Shown: positions 22,219 to 30,506 of the stretch, piece after piece | Layout of the letters: every line of letters begins with the position of its first letter | How positions within the stretch are numbered: position 1 is the first letter of the stretch | Assembly: GCA_902797275.1 (NCBI GenBank) | Contig: CADBSI010000022.1 | Span: 1 to 48,179, forward strand | Direction: 5' to 3' | Length of the DNA stretch: 48,179 bases | Source of the DNA: an uncultured Erysipelotrichaceae bacterium | GTDB lineage: Bacteria > Bacillota_I > Bacilli_A > RF39 > UBA660 | The notes under the pieces: model-generated | What the model saw: only the letters and a program-made list of their open reading frames with translations | Databases searched by the model: none | What the model was told of the DNA's origin: nothing | Position numbers and translations under genes: made by a program

Positions 22219-23171
22219 ATACTTTCTAACATTTTTATTATACTAATTCCATAGCCTTTCGTGTTATCACTTACAACAGTATGGGTAACAGCTCCAATTA
22301 TTTTATCATCTTGAATTATCGGAGAACCACTCATTCCTCTTACAATACCACCAGTTTTGGTAATTAAATTATTATCAGTTATTTGAAATAAAATATTTTT
22401 GGTTTCACTTGTTTTATTAACTTCCAAGATTTCTATTTCAAATTCTTCTATTTTATTATCTGTTAAAGTTGTTCTTATATAAGCTTTACCCAGTTTAATA
22501 CTTTCCATATCACCTACAAGAATTAAATTATCAGAGTTATAATCATCATTATAAGTTCCATATATTCCTGTTTCAAGGTTTTTATCAATGGTACCATAAG
22601 TAGTATCAAAATAAAACTTAGCATTCTTCTCTCCTGCATAACCATCTCTTGATTTATCTACTCCAACAACATTCGACTTAAATATTTTACCATCTCTTAC
22701 ATCAAACTTAATATTAGTTTTACTATCAGTTATCGAATGTCCTAAAGCCCCATACCTATTAGTACTTGGATCAATAAAAGTCAAAGTACCAATACCTGTT
22801 ATACTATCTTTAACATATAAGCCAGTTTTAAAAACTCCATTATTATCTTTTGTTAATTTTAAAGTAGTATATCCAAGTTTATCAGATCTTTTATAACCTA
22901 TTTTTAAAGTAATTGTATTAGAATTAGTATCAATAGTTTTTAACATATCATTAATCGATGAAATACTTGTATCATTAATAGATACAATTGTATCACCTAC
23001 ATTTAAATCACTTTTAAGATTATCATAAAAACCTACAACTAATACACCCTTATTATAAATAGTAATTCCTAAGTTTTCACCACCAGGAACAACATATTTA
23101 GTTAAAGCAAATGCTTTTAAAGGGAATAAAAATATTAAAAAAAGTATTAGTAGTTTTCTTTTAAAATTCAT
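22212..23171 (-). CDS. spoIVB: SpoIVB serine protease, sporulation signalling
   Basis: In Bacillus SpoIVB is secreted from the forespore and cleaves SpoIVFA, releasing SpoIVFB to process pro-sigma-K. This 319-residue protein has a signal peptide or anchor (1-22), a PDZ domain (about 27-105) and a family S55 protease domain. His145 lies in YGALGHSITD and Ser281 in VRGMSGSPIIQ, followed by KIIGAVTH and the NTKGYGISI ending; the TGLYVKDSITGIGTLTFIDP stretch is characteristic of the family. It is shorter than the 426-residue Bacillus protein, mainly at the N-terminal side. The start has AAAGGAGTGA. The nearby sigK with a pro-sequence supports an intact checkpoint, though SpoIVFA and SpoIVFB are not in the window. 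Confidence 0.94.
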   Translation of the reverse strand: MNFKRKLLILFLIFLFPLKAFALTKYVVPGGENLGITIYNKGVLVVGFYDNLKSDLNVGDTIVSINDTSISSINDMLKTIDTNSNTITLKIGYKRSDKLGYTTLKLTKDNNGVFKTGLYVKDSITGIGTLTFIDPSTNRYGALGHSITDSKTNIKFDVRDGKIFKSNVVGVDKSRDGYAGEKNAKFYFDTTYGTIDKNLETGIYGTYNDDYNSDNLILVGDMESIKLGKAYIRTTLTDNKIEEFEIEILEVNKTSETKNILFQITDNNLITKTGGIVRGMSGSPIIQDDKIIGAVTHTVVSDNTKGYGISIIKMLESIK

Positions 23172-23226
23172 CTAAATCACTCCTTTTAAAATTAACTACA
23201 ATACTATTATTAACTAATTAAAAAAA

Positions 23227-25158
23227 TTAATTCTTATTTTCTTTATTTAATATTTCCAATATTTTACTTTCAAGTTTTGGCTCATTAAAACCAAAGTAAT
23301 CAAGTAATTCTTGTTTTTTACCAGATATACTAAATTCATCTATACTAATTACTTTCTTAGTTAATTCAAAATAATAATTTTTAACACCTAAAGTAATAGC
23401 AATTGTATTTTCTCCACTCAATTTTTCTTTAATACTTTCTTTAGCATTTTTAAGACAAGGAGCACTATAAACATTTGCATGAATGCCAATACTTTCTAAA
23501 TTTTCACTTAATTTTAAAGTTATACCTAGTTCTTCTCCATTACTAATTAAATTAATATAATCTTCATATTCAGTTTTTCTTACTAAATAAATACCGTCTT
23601 CTACTCCACTTATCTTAGTATCATTAGATATTTCTTTATTATCTCTTGGTAAAACTAAAGCACTTGGAGATTTTTCTTTCATAATTTCCATGTAAGATCC
23701 GATTAACTCATTTAAATCATATGGACGATATACTTTTAAATTAGGAATTAATTCAAGAGATGCAAGTTGTTCAATAGGATGATGAGCTGGTCCATCTTCG
23801 CCAACCGTGATAGAATCATGGGTAAATATATATAAAACTGGTAAATTCATCATTGAAGACATTCTAATTGCTGGTTTCATATAATCTGAAAAAGCTAAAA
23901 AAGTACTTCCAAAAGGACGAAGTCCAGCAAGAGCCATCCCATTTAAAATAGCACCCATAGCATGTTCTCTAATACCAAAATAAATATTTCTTCCTGAATA
24001 ATCATCACTTAAAAATGGTTTAAATTTTTCTAAATTAGTTTTACAACTACTAGACAAATCTGCTGATCCACCGATTAATAAAGGAAAATTATCAGCTATT
24101 TTATTTAAAATTTCTCCTGATAAAACTCTTAAAGATTTATTTTCATATTCAATATCTAAATCATTTAATTGATAAGTATTATCTTTTTCCATTATTTTTT
24201 TAACTATTAAATTATTATAATCAATTTTTTTATTTTTCTTATATTCATTGAAACGATTAGTAATATTAGTTTTTAAATCTAAACAACAATCAGCTGAAAC
24301 TGTAAAAGGAGCATCAATTATTCCTAATTTTTCTTTAACACTGGTAATATCTTCTAAATCAAGTGGTACTCCATGAACTAAATTAGTTCCTTGATTTTTA
24401 GAATATAATCCAATAGTTGTTTTACAAATAATAATACTTGGTCTATCACTATTTCTAGCAAGTTTTAAAGCATCATCAATACTATCTGGACTATCAACAG
24501 CATCAATTATATTAAAATTAATACTTTCAAATCTTTTTTTTATATCTTCACAACTGGAAATACTTAATTTATTATCTAAAGTTATATCATTACTATCATA
24601 TAAAACAATTAAGTTTTTAAGTTTTAAAGTACCAGCTAAGGCTAAAGCTTCATAAGTAATACCTTCTTCTAGTTCTCCATCACCACATAAAACATATGTA
24701 TAATATTCAATATTTTTTTTACTAATTTGATATAAATATTCTTCAGCTATACTATAACCAACTGAAGTTGCTACTCCTTGACCTAAAGGTCCAGTTGACA
24801 TTTCTATAAAAGGTGTTTTCATATACTCTGGATGACCAGGAGTTTTAGAGTTTATTCTTCTTAAGTTTTTAATATCATCAAGAGATAAAATACCTAACAT
24901 ATAAAATATTCCATATAAAAGTGGTACTCCATGTCCTGCTGACATGATAAATCTATCGCGATTTAGAAAATCTTTATTATCTAAATCCATAATTAAATGT
25001 CTTTTATACAAAGTATAAATAATAGAAGCAGATCCTAAACATATTCCTGAATGACCACTACCAGCATTATTAATCATATCAATTGCTAAACCTCTTAAAT
25101 TATTAATTCCTACTTTATCTAATTCATAATCTGTATTTTTATTTAATATATCTAACAT
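23227..25158 (-). CDS. tkt: Transketolase
   Basis: Thiamine-diphosphate enzyme of the non-oxidative pentose phosphate pathway that moves two-carbon units between sugar phosphates. The 643-residue length is normal. Motifs in order: AGSGHSGICLG (usual GHPG), SAGHGVPLLYG, TPGHPEYMKTPFIEMSTGPL with GQGVA, the cofactor-binding GDGELEEG...YDSND, GSADLSSS, FGIREHAMGAILNGMA and THDSITVGEDGPAHHPIEQL. All key positions are present. GGAGGAAAT precedes the ATG. The upstream region has TATAAT with a weak -35 at 17 bases and is shared with the divergent gene at 25273. Confidence 0.96.
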   Translation of the reverse strand: MLDILNKNTDYELDKVGINNLRGLAIDMINNAGSGHSGICLGSASIIYTLYKRHLIMDLDNKDFLNRDRFIMSAGHGVPLLYGIFYMLGILSLDDIKNLRRINSKTPGHPEYMKTPFIEMSTGPLGQGVATSVGYSIAEEYLYQISKKNIEYYTYVLCGDGELEEGITYEALALAGTLKLKNLIVLYDSNDITLDNKLSISSCEDIKKRFESINFNIIDAVDSPDSIDDALKLARNSDRPSIIICKTTIGLYSKNQGTNLVHGVPLDLEDITSVKEKLGIIDAPFTVSADCCLDLKTNITNRFNEYKKNKKIDYNNLIVKKIMEKDNTYQLNDLDIEYENKSLRVLSGEILNKIADNFPLLIGGSADLSSSCKTNLEKFKPFLSDDYSGRNIYFGIREHAMGAILNGMALAGLRPFGSTFLAFSDYMKPAIRMSSMMNLPVLYIFTHDSITVGEDGPAHHPIEQLASLELIPNLKVYRPYDLNELIGSYMEIMKEKSPSALVLPRDNKEISNDTKISGVEDGIYLVRKTEYEDYINLISNGEELGITLKLSENLESIGIHANVYSAPCLKNAKESIKEKLSGENTIAITLGVKNYYFELTKKVISIDEFSISGKKQELLDYFGFNEPKLESKILEILNKENKN

Positions 25159-25272
25159 ATTTCCTCCATCTATTTTAATTATAACGAATTTTTTTAATAT
25201 TTAAAAGAATTTTTTCAAAAAAACTTTTTTTCTTTTATATTTTTTAGTATACTTATAGTGGTGGGGGGCAAT

Positions 25273-25797
25273 ATGAAAAACTATATAACTAATATAGAAT
25301 TAATAAATGAACATATTATAATAACATACAATAATAAATATATTAAAAAAGTAATATACAATAAAAATAATCGTGATGAAATAATAGCTAATTTAGAATT
25401 AAATAAAAATAATTTAAAAGTTGAAAGAAAACATTTAAATAAATTTAAAAATTATTTATATCTTCTAAGTTTTTTTAAGATTTCTATGACTATTTTGATA
25501 TATTTAATAACAACTAATTTAATAACTAGAACTTTAATAACTATTTGGTGTTTAGAAATATGTGCTTTTTGTTCTATTTTAATTAAAGAATTACAAAAAG
25601 ATAAATTAAGTATTGATACTTTATTAAAGGTTTTATTTACTAAGGAATTACCAAATGAAGATGAATATCTTTCTAAAAGAAAAATAACTGATATAGAAAA
25701 ATATAAAAGTATAAAATATAAGAATAGTTTGTTAGAGAATAATTTTAATGATTGCTTAGATGATTCTAAGAAAATTTTAGCATTTAAAAAGAAATAG
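25273..25797 (+). CDS. Small membrane protein of unknown function
   Basis: A 174-residue protein and one of few plus-strand genes. The N-terminal 65 residues are polar and contain many Asn and Lys. Two membrane segments (about 66-85 and 89-108) form a hairpin, followed by a charged cytoplasmic tail. The ATG at 25273 is preceded by GGGGGG, which suits a ribosome binding site; earlier GTG codons fall within it. Its stop codon lies inside a stem shared with the convergent small gene. No motif or context identifies its function. Confidence 0.72.
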   Translation: MKNYITNIELINEHIIITYNNKYIKKVIYNKNNRDEIIANLELNKNNLKVERKHLNKFKNYLYLLSFFKISMTILIYLITTNLITRTLITIWCLEICAFCSILIKELQKDKLSIDTLLKVLFTKELPNEDEYLSKRKITDIEKYKSIKYKNSLLENNFNDCLDDSKKILAFKKK

Positions 25798-25819
25798 AAA
25801 GAAATTAATCTTTCTATTT
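25792..25819. terminator. Two-way terminator between convergent small genes
   Basis: Perfect 11-bp inverted repeat (25792-25802 with 25809-25819) around a six-base loop, with T-rich sequence on both sides. The TAG of the plus-strand gene lies in one arm and the TAG of the minus-strand gene in the other. Confidence 0.75.
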
Positions 25820-25972
25820 TAGTTTCATCATATTTTCAAAGTCATTACACATGTCATTTTCTAGACGACACATTTCTCTTTTAGTTCTAGGACTTAAAAC
25901 AAAGTTATAAACTATTGCTCCAGCTCCTACCATAATAAGAGAAGTTATTCCTAAAATCATGCTTTTTTTCAC
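25814..25972 (-). CDS. Small single-pass membrane protein, 52 residues
   Basis: A 52-residue ORF that starts with GTG at 25972-25970 behind AGGTGA at a spacing of five bases. It has a basic start (MKKSM), one membrane segment (ILGITSLIMVGAGAIVYNF, about 6-24) and a polar tail, REMCRLENDMCNDFENMMK, with two Cys. The layout recalls the small YtxH/DUF3042-like membrane proteins of Firmicutes, without a firm match. The good ribosome binding site, the terminator arm over its stop codon and an upstream inverted repeat (25998-26014) support a real gene. Confidence 0.65.
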   Translation of the reverse strand: MKKSMILGITSLIMVGAGAIVYNFVLSPRTKREMCRLENDMCNDFENMMKLK

Positions 25973-25997
25973 AAATATCACCTACTAAAAATATGAT

Positions 25998-26014
25998 TGG
26001 TACTTTTTGTACCA
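25998..26014. promoter_or_regulatory. Inverted repeat upstream of the 52-residue gene
   Basis: TGGTAC-AAAAA-GTACCA, 6-bp arms around five A/T, 26 bases before the GTG start. It could be an operator or the end of the recD2 transcript; there is no U-run directly after it, so a terminator role is weak. Confidence 0.4.
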
Positions 26015-26041
26015 TTTATATTATGAGTGATATTTTTTATT

Positions 26042-28222
26042 TTATACATTTAAATTATATCTTTCTTTAATTTTATTTACTAAATTAGTTTTTCGATTAT
26101 TTTCTTTTTCATTTATAACACTTTGATTTAAGGCATTTACTTCTCCTAATAAAATTAATTTATTTTTAGCTCTTGTTATTCCTGTATAAATTAATTTTTT
26201 GTAAAGCATCCTGCCGTATTCATTTAAAATAGGAATAACTACCGTATTAAATTCACTTCCTTGAGATTTATGAATACTAATAACATAACCAAGAGTAAAG
26301 TTTTGAAAATTAGAAGAATTAAATGTAACAATATTAGAATCAAAATCAATAGTTATTTCTTTTAATATATTATTAATTTCAATAATTATACCAATATCAC
26401 CATTATAAATATTATCATCAGGCATATTCATAAGTTGTAATACTTTATCTCCTTCTCTATATAAACAATCATTTATAATCATTTCATTTTTATTAGACTC
26501 TTTTGGATTTAATAACTCTTGCATACATTTATTTAAATTATTAATTCCATTTAAAGTTTTATACATAGGTGCCATTATTTGATAAGATAAGTAATCACTT
26601 GTTTTTAGTTTATTAATAATAATAGTTAAATTTTCTTTTATATCAATTGAACTTGCTTTATAAAAGAATAAATCATCACTTTTATTAAATAAATTATAAT
26701 TAACTTCTCCTAAATTAACATCATGAGCAAGTTCTATTATATTTGATCCTTTCTTTTGTCTATAAAGAGTATTAAGTTCAACAACCGAAAATACTTCTGA
26801 TTCAATTAAATCTTTTAAAATATTACCAGGTGATACACTTGGTAATTGATTAGCATCACCTACCATAATTAAAATAGTATCAAATTTAAGTCCATTTAAA
26901 AGAGAAGAAAATAAAATTGTATCTAACATGCTAACTTCATCTACTATGACAATTTTACAATCACTTTTATTGTATTCATTTACTTGAAACTTGTTAGTAT
27001 CTTTATTCCATTTCAAAAACCTATGAATGGTACTAGCTGGATAGTTAGTAGCTTCCATAATTCGTTTACTAGCACGTCCTGTTGGAGCAAGTAAAACTAT
27101 ATCATCTTTTGAATAGAAATCTTCATACATTGAAACAATTGATTTAATAATAGTTGTTTTTCCTGTTCCTGGTCCACCTGATATAATTAAAAAATTTTTT
27201 AAAAAAGCTAATTTAATTGCTTCTTTTTGTTTATCATCATATTTAATATTATAAACATTTTCTAAATTATTAATCATTTTATCTAACTTAGTTTCTTTAA
27301 TTAAAGTATCAGGTTTATTTTTTAAATAAGTTAAACGTTTAACTATATTATTATCAGCTTCATAATATATTAAAAGCTCATAGTTATCTAATCCTAAATC
27401 CATTATTTTTAACTTTTTAATTAAAGAATTTAAACAATCTAAAAATAAATCTTCTGGTATTAAATAATTAATAATTACTTTTAAAAGATTAAATATTTCA
27501 CTTTTAGTTTGAATAGTATTACCTGTTTCAAAGGATAAAACATTCATAGTTTCTATGATACCTGCTTCTATTCTTCTTATATCATCTTTTAAATAATTAT
27601 TTTTTCTAGCAATTAAATCTACTTTTTGAAAACTTATTTTTTCAAGATCATAATAAATATCATATAAATTATTTTCTAAAATACTTAAAGTTTCTTCTTT
27701 ATAATATTTATAAATTAAAGTACTTTCTTTTATACTAAAACCAAGATCAGTTATTTTTAAAATTATTTCGGAACTATTATCCATTTCTTCTATTTTATTT
27801 TTAATAGTTTCTTTATTTTTCTTAGATAAAGACTCAATACTATCTAAAACACCACTATCACTTTTAATTTTACTAATAGCATCATCTCCTAAAGCTTCAT
27901 ATATTTTTAAAGCTTTAGCCTCACCTATACCTTTAAATAAATCACTGGTAAAGAATTTAATAATACTATTTTTATCTTCAGCAACTATTACTTTATAACT
28001 TGAAACATTTAATTGCATACCATACTTTAAATGTTTTGTAAGTTCTCCTATTACTTCTAAATTAGTATTTTCTAAAGTATCATAGAAATAACCCGTTATG
28101 GTAATAGTTTTATTATTATAACTATCATCTAAGTCATTTTTTAATACTTTAAATAACAAAACCATATAATTATTATCTGATTTAAATATAGTTTTAGTTA
28201 TTACTCCTTGAAAACTACTCAT
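26042..28222 (-). CDS. recD2: RecD2-type DNA helicase
   Basis: ATP-dependent 5'-3' superfamily 1B helicase found without RecBC, active in replication-fork and repair work. The 726-residue protein has the OB-like N-terminus (FQGVITKTIFKSDNNYMVLL), helix-hairpin-helix region FTSDLFKGIGEAKALKIYEAL, Walker A SGGPGTGKTTII, Walker B KIVIVDEVSMLD, motif III MVGDANQLPSVSPG and the C-terminal TLGYVISIHKSQGSEF with YTGITRAKNKL. Length and motif order are normal. It overlaps the 3' end of mutM by eight bases, giving a two-gene DNA repair operon. Confidence 0.94.
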   Translation of the reverse strand: MSSFQGVITKTIFKSDNNYMVLLFKVLKNDLDDSYNNKTITITGYFYDTLENTNLEVIGELTKHLKYGMQLNVSSYKVIVAEDKNSIIKFFTSDLFKGIGEAKALKIYEALGDDAISKIKSDSGVLDSIESLSKKNKETIKNKIEEMDNSSEIILKITDLGFSIKESTLIYKYYKEETLSILENNLYDIYYDLEKISFQKVDLIARKNNYLKDDIRRIEAGIIETMNVLSFETGNTIQTKSEIFNLLKVIINYLIPEDLFLDCLNSLIKKLKIMDLGLDNYELLIYYEADNNIVKRLTYLKNKPDTLIKETKLDKMINNLENVYNIKYDDKQKEAIKLAFLKNFLIISGGPGTGKTTIIKSIVSMYEDFYSKDDIVLLAPTGRASKRIMEATNYPASTIHRFLKWNKDTNKFQVNEYNKSDCKIVIVDEVSMLDTILFSSLLNGLKFDTILIMVGDANQLPSVSPGNILKDLIESEVFSVVELNTLYRQKKGSNIIELAHDVNLGEVNYNLFNKSDDLFFYKASSIDIKENLTIIINKLKTSDYLSYQIMAPMYKTLNGINNLNKCMQELLNPKESNKNEMIINDCLYREGDKVLQLMNMPDDNIYNGDIGIIIEINNILKEITIDFDSNIVTFNSSNFQNFTLGYVISIHKSQGSEFNTVVIPILNEYGRMLYKKLIYTGITRAKNKLILLGEVNALNQSVINEKENNRKTNLVNKIKERYNLNV

Positions 28223-29024
28223 CTTCCACCTGACACTTAGGACAATAATAAGTAGTTCTACCTGATACTTTAGTAATTACTAATTTTTCTTGACAAATAG
28301 GACAAATACTTTTAGTATGAACTAATAATTTATCTTGGTAAGATCCATATACACCTAAACTAGAAGTATAACTTCTAATAGTTGTTCCTTTATATTTAAT
28401 GGCATCAGTTAGTATTTCTTTAGTATTATTAATAATATCTAAACAATTATTAGAATTTAATAAATAAGCTTTTTTTAAAGGATAAATATGACTTTTAAAA
28501 AGAATTTCATCAGCATAGATATTACCTATTCCTGTAATTATACTTTGATCTAATAAACAAGTTTTAATACTATTTTTCTTTAATTTTAATTTATTTAATA
28601 AATAATCTGGTGTTAATTCTTTACTAAATGGTTCAAGACCAAGTTCTTTTAAAGGAGTATCAAGAAATAACTTGTCTTTAGAAACCAAGTACATTACTCC
28701 AAATTTACGTACATCATTATATTTTAAATAAGAATTATTACTTAATTTAAAAATTATATGATCATGCTTAGTTTTTAAACAATCATTGGTATAAAAATAC
28801 TTACCTTCCATCCTTAAATGACTAACTAAGTAATAATTGGTTGTTTCAAAAATAAGCCATTTTCCTAGTCTTTTTATATCAAGAAATTCTTCATTTTTAA
28901 TACTATCTAAATTATTAGTTTTAACCATATCAGGATAATATACATTTACATCTATTACTTTTAAACCTATTAAATCTTTTTTTAAAACATTTTTTACTGT
29001 TTCAACCTCTGGTAATTCTGGCAT
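28215..29024 (-). CDS. mutM: Formamidopyrimidine-DNA glycosylase
   Basis: Base-excision repair enzyme that removes 8-oxoguanine and formamidopyrimidines and cuts the abasic site. The 269-residue protein begins MPELPEVETVKNVL, with catalytic Pro2/Glu3 after Met removal. It has the helix-two-turn-helix region SIITGIGNIYADEILF and the zinc finger CPICQEKL...TYYCPKCQ. Lys57 is expected in the EGKYFYTND-like loop region. The ATG at 29024 follows GGGGTGA. Coupled to recD2 downstream. Confidence 0.96.
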   Translation of the reverse strand: MPELPEVETVKNVLKKDLIGLKVIDVNVYYPDMVKTNNLDSIKNEEFLDIKRLGKWLIFETTNYYLVSHLRMEGKYFYTNDCLKTKHDHIIFKLSNNSYLKYNDVRKFGVMYLVSKDKLFLDTPLKELGLEPFSKELTPDYLLNKLKLKKNSIKTCLLDQSIITGIGNIYADEILFKSHIYPLKKAYLLNSNNCLDIINNTKEILTDAIKYKGTTIRSYTSSLGVYGSYQDKLLVHTKSICPICQEKLVITKVSGRTTYYCPKCQVEDE

Positions 29025-29080
29025 AACTTCACCCCACTAACATTTTATTAATATTTTATTAATTTGTAAATAAAAATTAT

Positions 29081-30499
29081 TTAATCATTTATTTTTTCTA
29101 TTTTCATAAAATCAGTACTAGCTGAATCAATTGGCATTCCCCCAGTTATTATAATTGTATCACCTTTTTTACCATTAAATTTTTCAAGATAATTTTGTAT
29201 ACTTTCTTTAATAATTGTATCTGTATCATGAAAATTATTAACTAAACAAGGAAATACTCCATAATTTAAAGTTAAACTTCTTAAAGTATTAATTTTAGGA
29301 CTCATGGTAAAAATTACACTTTTGGGTTTAAAATAACTAATTTTTCTAGCTGTATAACCACTTATAGTATTAACTAAAATACCATTAGCATTTAAAATAA
29401 GATCACTATTAACAACTGAATAAGCAATAGTAGATGTTATATCTTGATTAACTATTTTAAATGTATCTTCTAAATTTTCTTTATAAGAAAAATCACTTTC
29501 AGCTTCTAAAATTACTTTATTTATTACTTCAATACAATCAACTGGGTAATTACCAATTGTTGTTTCTTCTCCTAAAACTAAGGCATCACATTTATCAAAA
29601 ACGGCATTATAAATATCAGCAACTTCAGCACGTGATGGATTCTCGTCTAGTACCATACTTTTTAATAAATCCGTAGCAACAAGTCCTAATTTTTGATATT
29701 CATTAGCTTTTTCTAATATTTTCTTTTGATAAAATGGTAATTTTTCAAGAGGTATTTCTATTCCTAAATCTCCTCTTGCTACCATTACACCATCTACTAC
29801 TTTTAAAATTTCATCTAAATTATCATAAGCTTTTTCATTTTCTATTTTAGCAATTATATTAGTATGATCATTCGAGTTTTCTATTAATAAATCTATTACT
29901 TCTAATATATCTTGTTCATCTCTTACATATGATAAAGCTAAAAAATCAACATTGTTATTAATAGCAAACATAATATTATCATAATCTGTTTTACTAATAA
30001 AAGGTAATTTAGAAGATCCATTTTTAATATGAACTGTTTGATTACTTTTAATAATTCCTTCTTTTTTAACCTCACAAAGAAAATTATCATCATTTATATC
30101 AATAACTTCAAGTACACATTTTCCATCTGCTAATATAATTTCATCATGAAGTTCAACTAAATTAGTTAAATTATCATAGTTAGTAGAAAGTTGAGTATTA
30201 TTACAAACAACATGATAATTATAAAATCTAATTTCTTTTTCTAAAGATAAGCTAACTTCCTCTTCTTTTAATTTATCAAGTCTAATACTTGGTCCTTCTG
30301 TACCTAACATAATTCCAATAATTTTATTTAATTTTTTTTCACTTCTTCGTATTTTTCCTATTAACTCCATACAAACATCTAATTTAGTATGACTCATATT
30401 AATTTGAAATACATCAACACCTTTAACAATCATTTCTTCAATCATTTCAAGACTTGATGAAGAAGGACCTAAAGTTGCAACAATCTTAGTTTTTTTCAT
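29081..30499 (-). CDS. pyk: Pyruvate kinase, divergent active site
   Basis: A 472-residue protein with the pyruvate kinase fold (PEP + ADP to pyruvate + ATP). It aligns without gaps to the E. coli PykF opening. Retained: ATLGPSSSS, Asn34, Ser36, Thr67, Arg73, the catalytic Lys and Mg ligand in IIAKIENEKAYDN, and ARGDLGIEIPLEKL. Changed: Arg32 is Gln (VFQINMSH instead of V.RLNFSH), Asp66 is Gly and Glu71 is Ser (LGTEGPSIR instead of LDTKGPEIR), and the DAVMLSGETA loop is DALVLGEETT. Arg32 contacts the phosphates, and Asp66 is a potassium ligand in family structures. It may be a paralogue with altered activity. GAGGTG precedes the ATG at 30499; it lies eight bases behind dnaE. Confidence 0.88.
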   Translation of the reverse strand: MKKTKIVATLGPSSSSLEMIEEMIVKGVDVFQINMSHTKLDVCMELIGKIRRSEKKLNKIIGIMLGTEGPSIRLDKLKEEEVSLSLEKEIRFYNYHVVCNNTQLSTNYDNLTNLVELHDEIILADGKCVLEVIDINDDNFLCEVKKEGIIKSNQTVHIKNGSSKLPFISKTDYDNIMFAINNNVDFLALSYVRDEQDILEVIDLLIENSNDHTNIIAKIENEKAYDNLDEILKVVDGVMVARGDLGIEIPLEKLPFYQKKILEKANEYQKLGLVATDLLKSMVLDENPSRAEVADIYNAVFDKCDALVLGEETTIGNYPVDCIEVINKVILEAESDFSYKENLEDTFKIVNQDITSTIAYSVVNSDLILNANGILVNTISGYTARKISYFKPKSVIFTMSPKINTLRSLTLNYGVFPCLVNNFHDTDTIIKESIQNYLEKFNGKKGDTIIITGGMPIDSASTDFMKIEKIND

Positions 30500-30506
30500 A
30501 TTCACC

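Noticed and set aside
29081..30499. Pyruvate kinase as a pseudogene
   Set aside because: Full-length, in frame, with catalytic Lys and Mg ligands and a good start site; the changed residues are few and specific.
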